This document shows positions 24,301 to 37,200 of a stretch of 64,000 bases of DNA, one piece after another. The stretch covers positions 92,331-156,330 of the forward strand of contig JAKCPI010026439.1 of the NCBI GenBank assembly GCA_023213315.1, written 5' to 3'. The notes under the pieces are model-generated. The model was given only the letters and a program-made list of their open reading frames with translations. It was not told the origin of the DNA and did not search any database. Position 1 is the stretch's first letter. Every line of letters begins with the position of its first letter. This DNA is from Euborellia annulipes. Lineage: Eukaryota > Arthropoda > Insecta > Dermaptera > Anisolabididae. Both the position numbers and the translations under genes were made by a program.

Positions 24301-27300
24301 CCGCATCATCGGATATTTATCCGATATGTGTACCACATTTTCTACTGCCTGAAAATTATTATTATATTGTTATTAAAATGTTTTGTCTAGTTGAAAATAT
24401 CATTATTTTTTTTATAAGCTTATATATATAACAAGTAAAAAAGCATTTAAAAAATAAATTAATTTCTTGAAATGCTTTTCAATAGTGAAATTTTCAAATT
24501 CAAAAATTTTTATGGACATTTTAGTGCTTATTTATTTTCCCAGACTCCCACTAATTATTTTAACTGCTAAATCACTTCCGATTTCATAGGCGCTGGAACT
24601 GGGGGGGGGGGAGCAAGGGTACATTGCCCCCCCCCGGCATCCTATAAGAGGGGGCAGAGGGGGACAATATGTCTTCTTTTATTTCATTTATTTTTAAAAA
24701 TATAAGGGCCTACATTTTTACTTTTGAAAAATAAAATTTTTTGCCTATGTATTTCTAATTTCTAAAAACATTTTATATTGAATTAAAAGAAGAAAATTAA
24801 AAATATTTATTTCCTTCAAATTGTATAAATATAGCCTAAAAAAATTTTTGATAAAATCACTAGCAAATTTTTTAAAATTTTAATTTTATTAAAATTGTGA
24901 TTTTATTTAAAATTTTTAAAGCTTTATAATAGATTTGTTTTTGTTTTATACTATTTGAACATATTAAATTATTTTAATTTTCTAGAAAAAAAATTTTTGC
25001 CCCCCCACCCCCCCCCCTGATTCAAATTCGTTCCGACGCCGCTGTCCGATTTAGGGGAACAAAGTGTGATAGACAGACAAACAATTAATTCTATTTTTCA
25101 GTATATATATAAAAGAAATTTATCATTTTACTTTGCCCCCCCCCCCTCCCCCTCCCCTCCCTCCAATTGATAGAATTTGTGTTTTTTGTGAAAATTGTTC
25201 TGGAAAGCAATTTAAGTTTTTTAAACTCTTGCATAATATTTCGTTATGTTTAATTAATTATGATTCTTTGATTTTGTTTGTTGATTTTAATCAAAACCAA
25301 ATGAAAAAATAATTTTCAACATTTCATTGAGACGTTTCGAGAGAAATTTATTTTTTCATTTTCAGTCCTTCATTATTGTATAAGGTCCCGGAGTTAATCA
25401 GAAGGACACAATACAGTATAATATATTTATCTTCACTCACTCACATAGGCCCTACATACACTCTATCGAATTTTGGTCATTGGATTTATTATATTAATAT
25501 CTTTTGCCAATATGACCATGGAGGATCAATATATTGACAATGGCTTGGCCCTGAGGATGGTCCAATATGCGACCGAAACGTCGGCCCTGGCACATTAATT
25601 AATAATAAATAAATTGAAAAAACTACTAGCCGCTTGCTAATTGGAGAAATCCAGATCCCTTTAATCTACATATTATCAGCTATACACCTCCGTCAAATAG
25701 GTATCTTGTGTACAAAAGGGCGTGCCGTTCTCTTATCTATGATTATCAAAATTTAGTGTTATCTACTTTTAGATCTACTCTGCATGTCGAGTTTTATCCT
25801 AGGTCTAATTTTCGCATTATGAACGTAGATAACATTCATGATACATAACATCGATGGATAAAATAGAAAAAAAAATTCTACCCTGTACCGGTTAAAATAA
25901 GATATTTTTGAATAAAAATCGCCCAACAGGTGGAATCGAACCACTATGCCGTTAGGCATCTACAGGTTTGAAGCCTGCACTCCGGACCACCGAAGTTCAG
26001 TTGGGCACAAATTATTATCCATTCGCCTTATATATACTGGTCTTAACAAAGCAAAATACTCTCCTAGATTTTTCAATATTTTTCATTCTCAGAAATTTCT
26101 TTTCAATTATTTTTTTAAATCCTTCTAATTATTGAATAAAATATTATTAATAGCACATTTTAAATAAAACCTTTTTTTCAAAAAATTTATAAATTAAGAA
26201 AAATTAAATTAAAAATGAATTTATTAATTTAAAAAATGCATAACCTCAATCTTGGTTAAATAAATGAACAAAATATAACCTCTTTGGTCCAAAATTATTC
26301 TTTAACCTTAAATCAACTTAATAAGTGCTTATGAATGGGCCCGGCGAGGGAGGGGAGGGGGCGGTGTGGGGTAAATTTGATTTTTGTTTCCAGTCACCTT
26401 GAGGCCAAAGTTTTGAAACTTAGCAGAAATATTCTCTTAAATACAAGCTGAGAAACATTGATTGAATATATCAATAATTTAAATAAAAAAAAAATACATA
26501 TTTACTTTGCATATGAAAATGAAAGCGATTAAGGTAGCAAAATTTTCTTCCGTAAATCGCGTTATGTAACAAACGAGTGCGCTTGCATCCACAGCCACCA
26601 AAATGATAAGAATTACTCCTATCCAAATACCAATCCATAATCGAAATGATAAATAGTCCCATTTGAACCATCTGAAATAAATAAAAACATGAGATAAAAA
26701 CTATCCAAACAATTCTGATAAGCTAAGTTCAAGTTTAAAAGTATTTACATCCCAGATATAATATCATAATAGAACAGCTTTCAATGATAAAAATTAAATA
26801 ATAATAACAGTGGCGTAGCGAGCTTAATTCGCGCCCGGGGCACAATACCTTTTTAGCGTCCCCCCCCCCCCCATTAGAAAACCATATAATATTATATGTA
26901 AAATATACTCGCAAATTAATAAATAAAGTCATAGGCTCAAGCTAGGCTTTAAATTTGAGACAAAATTATGCAGTAATTTTTTGTTTTGCGGACCATTTGG
27001 CGCCCCTTTGTGAGTAGCGCCCGGGGCATGATGAACCCCTTCCCCCCCCTTCGCTACGCCACTGAATAATAATACATGTCTGAGAAAGAATTTACGAAAC
27101 CATGTGAGGCTGACTGCAGAGTATGAATAATAAAGCTAGCTTATTTTTATTTATTTAATAAATTATTTTTGTAATGTTAGAGAATTTTTGTGCCCTTCTC
27201 TGGTCACAATGAATTTGATATCTTAAAGAGGTTTATGATAAAATCTCCAATTGAATGGAAATATTTCAATTAGCTGTAAAAAGCCAGTTTGAACTTTGTG

Positions 27301-30300
27301 GTACTATGAAATCAGTAGACAAACGCTACTTTTTTAAGTTTTTGTTAGTCTTAAATTTCACAATGACTTATTTTTCATGTAACTCTTGGGATTAAAAAAA
27401 ATAATTTTTTTTACAAAAACATTTGCGATACGCATACATACAGACAAGGATATAAACAAACCAATTATTTTTTTACTCAGAAAATCTCATTAATTAATTT
27501 TTTTAATTACATTATAAATATCAATAACACCTGTTTTGAAATTTCGACTTTTGAGTGATTACCAAAATAAAAATAATTCTTAAAAGTAACTAAAGTTTTG
27601 AAGATCGTAACAAGGGAAAAGAAAAAAAATACCATGCCAGCAGAATAGAAATTAATTTATATTTCCTGGTCGACATTTCGGTTACACGTCACGACCTTCC
27701 TTTCTCCAAAGTTTTTGTTATTAGAGTTTACACTCATTAGTGCGATATAGAAATTAATTAGCATCCTTTAGCTCTACTCGTTAAAAACCAGCAGAAGAAT
27801 GCTAATTAGTTTGACTGCATCGTATTAATATATAATATAAGGCATTTCTAAATCTCTCTAATGCATACAAACTACTAATAACAATTTACCAAGACTTTAA
27901 GGAATGCTTCCGAAACGTCGAACAGGAAATTAATTTCTATTCTACTCTTAACTTTTTTTAGCCTTGTTAAACATAATTATAATTAATCTATCATAATTTT
28001 CATTTTCCTCTCCTTGAATTAAAGATTGATTTTAAAATATAATATTATTAATATTAGGTCTATAATGATAAAAAAACATACTCGCAGATATCGAACATAA
28101 TATTCTCAAACACAAGTACAGGACCAGTTGATCCAAGAATTGTCAATGGCTGCCCTGAGAAAAGTCCATAACCCAATCCGCATACGAATCCGGAAATCAG
28201 AGATTCCATAGCTGCCATATTCTGATCAGTAGCCTGACCAAGAAGACCTCCAAATGTAATGATTGGTGATAGACAGGCGAAGTATAAAAAAATCCAAGAA
28301 GCTACACTTTGGAGTGAACACGCATCTCGGATATCAGACCAATACCTGGAAAATAAATAAATGATTTACTTTCTTGTGTTTAAATTGATCCACCCACTGT
28401 AGTGATCTGATGATCCCTAGGATTTTACTGGGGATTTCTTGAATTCTTTTGAAAAATCTGATGTGATTGACCGCAGTATACAACTTTCGAATATCAATGT
28501 TAAGAAAAAGTTGAGTGATATACTGTCACATCAGATTTTTTTATGTGTAGATATATTGAAGAGTGGGTACTAAAAAATTTTAATCGCAATAATTTCTATA
28601 TATTATTAATACATTTATAGGCAAGAGAAAGTAAAAAAAAACACATAAACATTACCAAGGAACTTTTCTTTGAATATCATTGACCAATCCTCCGAAACAT
28701 TTTCCACTTCTTGTAAGTCCCGACTCTTGACGTCGTTTTTCTTCTTCAATTTGTTCGTCTTCATTCGCCGAAGGCGTTTTCTTTTCGGGTCGCCGCCTTT
28801 GTTCCTAAAAATTATTTTCAAATAAAAAAAAAATTCTTCTAAAGAATTTCCATTATTTAATACTTGTGAAGGAATAGCCGGAGGAGGTTCAATCCTTATA
28901 CTAGGATCCCACTCGCCAGGTGGCAATACTGTCACGGAATCAAGAAATTCATCCACAGCCGTTAAAATATGATGCCGGTTTTTCGCACGATATGCAATTT
29001 CAGTGAATACTTCATCGGTCATTATAGTCGCCATAGCTCTTCCTACTTCGTGAAAAGAAGCGCCAGGTTTAATTGTGTTTGTACATTTAGGAGATTTATT
29101 GTGACCATTTGAATTTAAATCCGGAGGATCTAAAGTTGTTGTTGTTTTATCATCAATCACAGTCGATGATTCATTTAGATTTCCATTTGGATATTGAGAA
29201 TGTTCTCCCTTTAAAATAAAAAAAATCAAATAATATTTTGGAATTTGACATTGAAATATTAAGATACTTACAGATGGACCTAATAAGAGGAAAATGAATC
29301 TTGTTGGTACAGGAACTTCAGCTAAATCACCTAAAGGAACCGCTTCTTTTAATCTTATTAAAACACACAAACACTTTTCCAAAAAATCAACTTCACCAAC
29401 TAAAATATTGCTGGCTTCTGCACCAGCAGGAATTTTACGCATCAAATGAGTATTTGCCTGTGAACAAAAAGAGAAATTTAGTGGGCGGAATTTCTGAATA
29501 ATGAATCAATAATGGTTTTAAATATTTTTGAAAAATAAACTGCCATTTCTTTCAATTAGTTAGAATTAAAGTAAACATACAGTAATCGCAAATTGCTGGA
29601 GTTCTACTCAAACCCAACCGCTATCTGGCAGTAGCCATCTACCGGCACCCCAAGAATTCATATCATTTTCTATATCTAACTCCTCTTTCTACGTTTGTTT
29701 CTAACTAGTGAACTAATCCTTATTTGTGGTTCCACCCGTTTCCTTTTATCCGAACTCTTCTAAACTAGAGAGGATGTCCTAGTTTGAGGAGGGACTCCCT
29801 CAACTCGACTCCTTTCTTTACGTCCCTTGCAGAGGACGGGATGTCACAGCAACTCCCTCTCCTAGTATAAGCTTATTACAATCTCACCTTATGATATCCT
29901 TCCGTATCGAGATGTCCACCTGAACTGTTTCCATTTCTTAAGGAATGTCCGCTGACCGTTCTTTTCATTCCTAAAAAATAACAACTTTATATTATATTCA
30001 ATCATTTTTTAGTTTCAAAAATATTATAGCTATATTCCTAAAAAAAATATAAATTTCTATTATTTTCATATTTCTAACTTTCGAAAAATTTCTAATATTT
30101 TTTGTTTTTGTTTTATTTGTTCTAAAAGCGGTTATTTATAACTATTTATTAGATTAACTAAAAATTTTAAAACAAAATTTAACTCAAAAATGGAATTTTT
30201 TTTTGGAAATTTTTGAAAATTTAATAAAACCTCAACATGCAAACTCTTTAAATCATTTAAAGATAGAATAGTAAGAAGAGTAAGGAAGGAAGGTTACCAG

Positions 30301-31254
30301 GAGAATGGAGTTTAATTAAAGGAGTGACGGACACTGTGCCATCGGAGGCGCTAGGACATCCGGGAAGATCCTGTTTAACTCCAAGGATTTTTACCCTCAT
30401 CAGAGATTCATTTTTGTATGGTCTTGGATAGGATCGCATTTCAGTACCATTGGTCAATAGAGACACTTAATAATATAAAAAAAAATCACACACATACACA
30501 ACTTCAATAATTCATTCGTGCATTTGTGTAAACTAAATTAAAGTTAAAACAAAAGCCACAAATCATGCTCGCAAGATAGAGATTAGACATGCAGACTAGA
30601 TTTCTTTAATGATTCCTTAAATTCCGCCTACATCCTAAAATAGATTTTTTTCTTTTTTTTTTTTTTTTTAATCGAATACCTGTAAAATTTCAGATCACTG
30701 GCCAAATCATCCGATTGTTATAACTAAGAAAATGAGAAACCAAAATTATTTTCAAAAAAATCTGGTGTGACTGTCGCACAGCACACAACTTTCTCTTACC
30801 TTCGGTAATCGAAAGTTGTGTTCTGTGCTTGTCACACCAGATTTTTTGTGTCGACATATATTTAGTTTCCGCCAATATATTAGAATTAAAGATGTCAAAT
30901 TTATAAACATGGGAAAATATTTATATTTTGTTACCATGGCAACCATTTCTCCTATCTTCTCTATGAAGCACAAGAGTAAAGTGTGCTTCAAACAATTTTG
31001 AGAGCAAAACGAGAATATACATTTGAAAGAGCATCTAAAAAATAATTGATTTTTGAATTTTAATCAAAATCGTTAGAGCGAATTTTGAGAAAATCGAAAA
31101 AAACTGAAAAAGTACATCAGTAAAGTACTAGTACTCTTTGGCCGATTTTGATTAAAAGCTTATTTTTCCGGTCCCGGGGGGTGTTTAACTTAAATATAAA
31201 ATTTCAACCTCGTAGCTCAATTCCTTCATGCTTAAAATTGAACACACACACACA

Positions 31255-31293
<39 letters not shown>

Positions 31294-34200
31294 ACACACA
31301 GACAGACCATGTCGCGAAAACCACTTTTTTGGATTCAGGGGACCTCAAAACGTATATATCCATCAAAATCTCGACATCGAATTTTTGACATGAAACCAAT
31401 ACTTTCTCTCTATATATATATTACATATATACATAGGTAAGAGAAAGTAAAATATTTTATGTAATTAAGTCTCAAAAAATACCCAGACTATTAGTGATTT
31501 GTTAATTTATCTGTCGCTGTAGGAAATTTTGAAACCAAATCTTAAGTACCCCACTGAGGAGCGAAAAGAAGCTTTCAAATAAAATCGGCCAAAAAGTACT
31601 AGTACTTTTATTGAGGTGCTTTTTCAGTTTTTTCGAATTTCTCAAAATACCTCTCTAACAATTTTAGATGCTCTTAAAATGAATATTTGCATTTTGCCCA
31701 CAAAATTGTTGGAAGGACAATATACTCTTGTACTTCATAGGAAAGATAAGAGAAATGGTTGCTATGGTAACAAAATATTATATAAACAAGCGGTAAAGCC
31801 CTCTTTCGGCGAGCAATTGCAAAATTTTAGTTTTAAATTTCCCTCTCTAACTCCGCTTCCTCTCGCTCTAACTAATCAGCGAGAGAGAGTGGTAAACAGG
31901 TGACAAAACGGAAGTGAGTGGCTATCGCTTTATATATAAATATGATATTTCCCCACGTTTATGACTGGAGTCCCGGGTTCGCTTCCCGTCCAAAGCGAGA
32001 ATAATTTATTTCATTTGAATTGGCTATCAATCATTTGAAATAAATAGGGATGGGGTCTTAATGGCCGAAAAAGACCTTAAACAAATCTAAAAAAATATAC
32101 CGTACTGTCGGAAGCTAAATATATATGACGACACAAAAAATCTGGTGTGACAAACACAGAACACAACTTTCAATTACCGAAAGTAAGAGAAAGTTGAATA
32201 CTGTGCGACCAGTCACACCAGATTTTTTTTCTTTGACTGGCATAAGCAGATATATCGTGGTAGATACAATAAATATTTATTAAAACAAAATACAGTAGAG
32301 TCTTGCTAATCCGGCCTAAACGAGACCGGCCCTATGCCGCATTCTAAAAATGCCGGATTACCCGAATCATTCAATTTAATGCAAAATTTAATATTTATTC
32401 TTGACTGTTATGTTAGTTTGTTTACTTAAATTGTCGCTTTTTTGAAGCAATAACCCGAATAAGTGGCTATTCAACAAGTCGGATTATCCGCTATGCCGGA
32501 CTAGCGAAGTCCGGATTAGCAAGATTTAGCAACATTTTTAAAATAAGTGAGGAGCTGTATACGGTTATAAATTGTTTGAAACGATTTGTCGGAAAAATTG
32601 CCGTAGGCTATGTGATTAAGAAAGCTCCCTGACTAGGCGCAAACCCGCCGAAGTCAGGCCGCGCGGCTAGCCTAAATATGCAATTTTAATTTGCAAGAAA
32701 TACTAGCGTTATAATGTATAGAATTTATCATCAAAGCGATATCTCGTTAGAGGCAGGTTGTTTCAAAACGCCTCTGTGTTGTGGATCGTATGCAAATTTA
32801 GTCGGAATTTTAGTTATTGGATAGCTTATTAATTAGAAGGTGTTTGAAACTCGAATTTCCTTGCATCTCGGATTAGATTATGCAATCTGATAAATCTGTC
32901 GATTATAGTATAGAGCTGATTATATTGTATACGACGTATATGATAAAATCGTATAAAATGATTTTTATAGCCATTTAGTATTTGAATAGAGTATATAATT
33001 TTCTATCACTAAAAACAAAAAAATAAATAAAATGTACTAAGAAAATACACATCAAGTATTTTCTTGATTCAAAGTTTAAAAATTATTTTTTATTGTACAG
33101 GGCGCGACGCGGGAACTTACTTATTTTAAAGAAATGATAAAATTCATGTCAAAAATTCGATGTCGAAATGTTGATGGATATACACGTTTTGAGGTTTCCT
33201 GAGTCCAAAAAAGTGGTTTTCGCGACATGTTTTAGTAGGTTGAAATTTTATATTTAAGTTCGGCACCCCCCCCCCCCTGGAACGAGAAAATAAGCTTTCA
33301 ATCATAATGGGCCAAAAAGTACTAGTACTTTACTGATGTACTTTTTCAGTTTTTTTCGATTTTTTCAAAATTCGCTCCAACGATTTTTTTTTAATTCAAA
33401 AATCAATTATTTTTTAGATTCTCTTTAAAATGTATATTCTCATTTTGTCATTGAAATCTTCTGAGGACCACTTTACTCTTGTAACCATAGAAAAAATAGA
33501 AATGGTTGCCATGGTAACAAAATATAAATATTTTCCCATACTACAGTATAGTATTTTTTTTATTTTTTTTAAAAACATTCACACTTCTTTTTTCATTCAC
33601 ACTCACACTCACACACACATCCCCACTGTCTCTTCGGCAACTCGGGCCATACAAGACATCTACGATAACCGTTATTGGTTTAATATACAGTATAGTACCT
33701 ACTGTCGGAAACTAAATATATCTCAACATAAAAAATCTGGTGTGACAAGCACAGTACACAACTTTCTCTTGCCGAAGGGTAAGTGAAAGTTGTGTGCTGT
33801 GCGACCAGCCACACCAGATTTTTTAAAATAAGGAAGTTCCCGCGCCGCACCCTATATAATGAGTTTTTTCTTAAATTTAGAATCTTCCGCCAAAATATTT
33901 GTATATTTGTGAATGTTTGGTGAATTTTTTTTCTTTTTTTGTGGATTCTTTGTCCTAATTTTTGTTTGGCAACATGTAATTTGATTAACCAAAATTTTTT
34001 TCCAATAAATAATCGGGGTATTTTTAACTTGAAACCAAATTACACCTTTTTTAGGCATGTTTTACATAACAATTTACTCGAATTATTTGAAATAAGGGAT
34101 ACCACTGTACATAAAATTTCGTGTTTTTTTTTTCTATATCTAAATAGGATTATTTTATTACAATAGAGAAAACAAGCCAATTTATTGTAGGCACATACAA

Positions 34201-37200
34201 TTACATATCTTGAAGGAAATGAAGACTAGAGAAATAGAAAAAACGAAGAAAAAAATAATTTTCATAACCTATGAAAATTATTTTATTATATAAATAAAAA
34301 ATAATAAGAAAGTGTCGGAAGAAAGTACAAAATGCAGGCTTGAAGGCTGTAACGACAACAACAAATCAATGTACGTCAAGAGATGGAAATTACAAACAAG
34401 ACGAGACATCTATAAAAATTAAATAAATAAATAAATAAATAAAGGGCTGGTGGATGAATGAAAGTATGAATGAAATGAATTTGAGATATGCGAGTATGTT
34501 TTTTTGTTTTTTTTTTGTCATTGATGATTATGATATTGTCATAAGAACTCTAACGATTTACTCTTCCGTTTAATTTTTATTTTAACTAATAATTTTATCT
34601 AGAACGAGAATAACTATTTCTAATTTTACGAAGGAGAGCCAATAATATTTAGAATTTTAGATCAAATAATATTGGGTATTCAAGCAAATATTCTCTTTTA
34701 CCGATTTGGCACTAACTTCCCAGAATTAAATAAAATAAACTGGGGTACAATTGCATTTGACTTTCTTTTGAAAATATTGCATTCATGTCAAAAATTCGTT
34801 GTCGACATTTTGATGGACATACACGTTTTGAGGTTCCCTTAATCCAAAAAAAGTGAGTGCCGCAAAATGGTCTCTCTATTTGTAAACAAAATATCTCTAT
34901 TTGAAGTGTAGGAAGATTTATTGCGGTTTTTTAACCAAGGTGTTATGGTTCAAGAAAAACAATAAAAACAATGGTTTATTGTTGTCTGCTTTATTTTAGG
35001 TCTGGCGACTGGCTAGCATCAGTTTCGGTAGTCCGAACTACCATCATCAGGCCTGCAAAATACATTTTATCTTTAATTTACTTATATTATAATACTACAT
35101 AAGTTTGTCGTTACAATGATTGTACTTTATGTCAATTTAAACTATTAAAACATATTATACATTTCTCAAGATTTTTAATTTTTTTATTTTTTATTATAAA
35201 TAATTACCTGAATAAAGCTCAAATCCATTGTATAATATGTTTTAATAGTTTAAATTGACATAAAGTACAATCATTGTAACGACAAACTTATGTAATATTA
35301 TAATATAAGTAAATTAAAGATAAAATGTATTTTGCAGGCCTGATGATGGTAGTTCGGACTACCGAAACTGATGCTAGCCAGTCGCCAGACCTAAAATAAA
35401 GCAGACAACAATAAACCATTGTTTTTATTGTTTTTCTTGAACCATAACACCTTGGTTAAAAAACCGCAATAAATCTTCCTACACTTCAAATAGTTATTAT
35501 AATTGCGCTAATCCAACAAAAAAATATCTCTAGATCGAAAAGAGCTAGGAGATTGAAGTTTGAAAATAACTATTTCTAGTTTTAGGTTAAGTTGGCACAA
35601 GACATGAAGTTTTTGAACAAAATGGGCCAAAGCTTGCCGATATTTGCAGCAAGCGGTGCTCGAAATAAAATTGTGTTACATCTTCGGGAACGTAATCTTA
35701 TTCACTTAACCACTCACTCTTTTCTTTTTGGGAAAATAAAATTTTTTAAGATAATAAATTTGGGAGATGAGTTTGTGTTTGATTGGGCAAAAATTGCGCC
35801 CCCTGAAGTCGACGCTTTCGCAGGGGGCGGACTCGGCGAAAGCGTGGAGATCCTGGTTCGACTCCAGTGGGCGCAATTTTTCCCAATCAAACTCATCTCG
35901 CAAATTTGTTATCTTAAATCTGGCATTACAATCTATTTGAGCGTTGTTTGAATAGAATTCAATCTCTTTTCAAACAAAGCTCTACCTAGTCAAAATTTTT
36001 TAAGATTCAAGAAAATTACAATTAATAATTTCTGGGACCAAATATCTAGTGTTCGCATCCCGTCCCAGGGGAGAAATTTATTTCAATTTAGTAGCCAAAT
36101 CAAAAAATGAGGGACGATGTATAAATGGCCTCAGATGCCGAAAAATACTTAAAAAAAAATCTAATAAATAATAGTGCTCACTTAGAGCGAGCGTTCGTTA
36201 CAAGCTCTCAGTCATTACGTAATTTGCTTATATTTATTTTTGAAAATGGAAATAAATTCCTAAGTGATTGCAATCATTTTTAAAAATTTATCATCGATAA
36301 TTATTGACTCTTCCTCGTATTTTCGCACATCTATGAAATTCAAGAACGACTATATTTTTATCAAGCGGCAAAAATTTTTGAATTTTTGTTTCGTTTATTT
36401 ACAAAAGAACAAAAAAATATTAATACATCCCTAATTACGATTTCTTAAATCAAATATGTTCTTACAGGGATTTTAATTTAAAAATCTCACGAGAATTTTT
36501 TAGTACACCGATAAAATTTTAAAAAGAGCATAAAATTGCCACATAAAAGAAAAAACCCATTGAACTACTTTACTCAAGATTTACTAGTCAGCCCCTTCTC
36601 ACCTCCAGCAACTAGTAGAAAAAATCAATATTTAAATTTTTATTGAAAGTTTTCGCCCGATAAAAATACTAGTGTTCAGGAGCGATGAATAAAAAGGGAA
36701 TGCTATGTTGCAAATGCATGTATGGGCGGACCTGGCACCGCGAGGAAGGGCCCCCCGCCCTTGGACTCCTTTGAAGTTCCCAATGGAGATCCCTCTGTTG
36801 CTTGAGGAGAACTTCCACCTCCTCGATTTGACGGCGACTTCTCTGCCTCTTGAAGACCTAAGAGACGCTCTCTTTACTTGTTATTTTACTTTATATTATA
36901 TTATATATACAATATATTAAATAAACATTCATTAAGCAAAGAAAAACAAAGCCTGACCCACAACTTCATGCATGCATCCAAAAGAGAAGTTGTATTAATA
37001 GAAAAAGAAAGAAAATAGAAACAAGAAGAATTTTTTTTTTCCTTTTAAAATATAATCAAATATTTTCTATTACACTGTAACACGTTTGCCTTAAATTCCC
37101 TGAGTTTGTTTGCTTTTGGATTATTAATGAATGATTATTAAGGGCATTTTAACAAACGGGAACAAGTATTGAATTACAAATAGATTGTCTAAAATCACAT

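Larger units (their letters stand above)
33098..33852. mobile_element. TA-flanked MITE hosting a RepA copy
   Basis: Inverted ends GGCGCGACGCGGGAACTTAC and GTTCCCGCGCCGCACCC, followed inwards by TTATTTTAAA on both sides, with TA next to each end. The interior is almost entirely a minus-strand RepA (33,145-33,818). Confidence 0.65.

Noticed and set aside
28615..29445. A 276-codon minus-strand open frame as a single gene
   Set aside because: It reads through introns. Its good parts are exons G and H; after the exon H donor it reads intron and then exon I in the wrong frame.
35800..35880. A tRNA gene in the GC-rich inverted repeat
   Set aside because: The T arm and acceptor strands look right, but there is no D arm or anticodon stem-loop of normal geometry.
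35706..35951. Overlapping ORFs of 60-119 codons on both strands
   Set aside because: They fall in an inverted repeat with a tRNA-like half, and the mirrored reading frames are a consequence of the symmetry.
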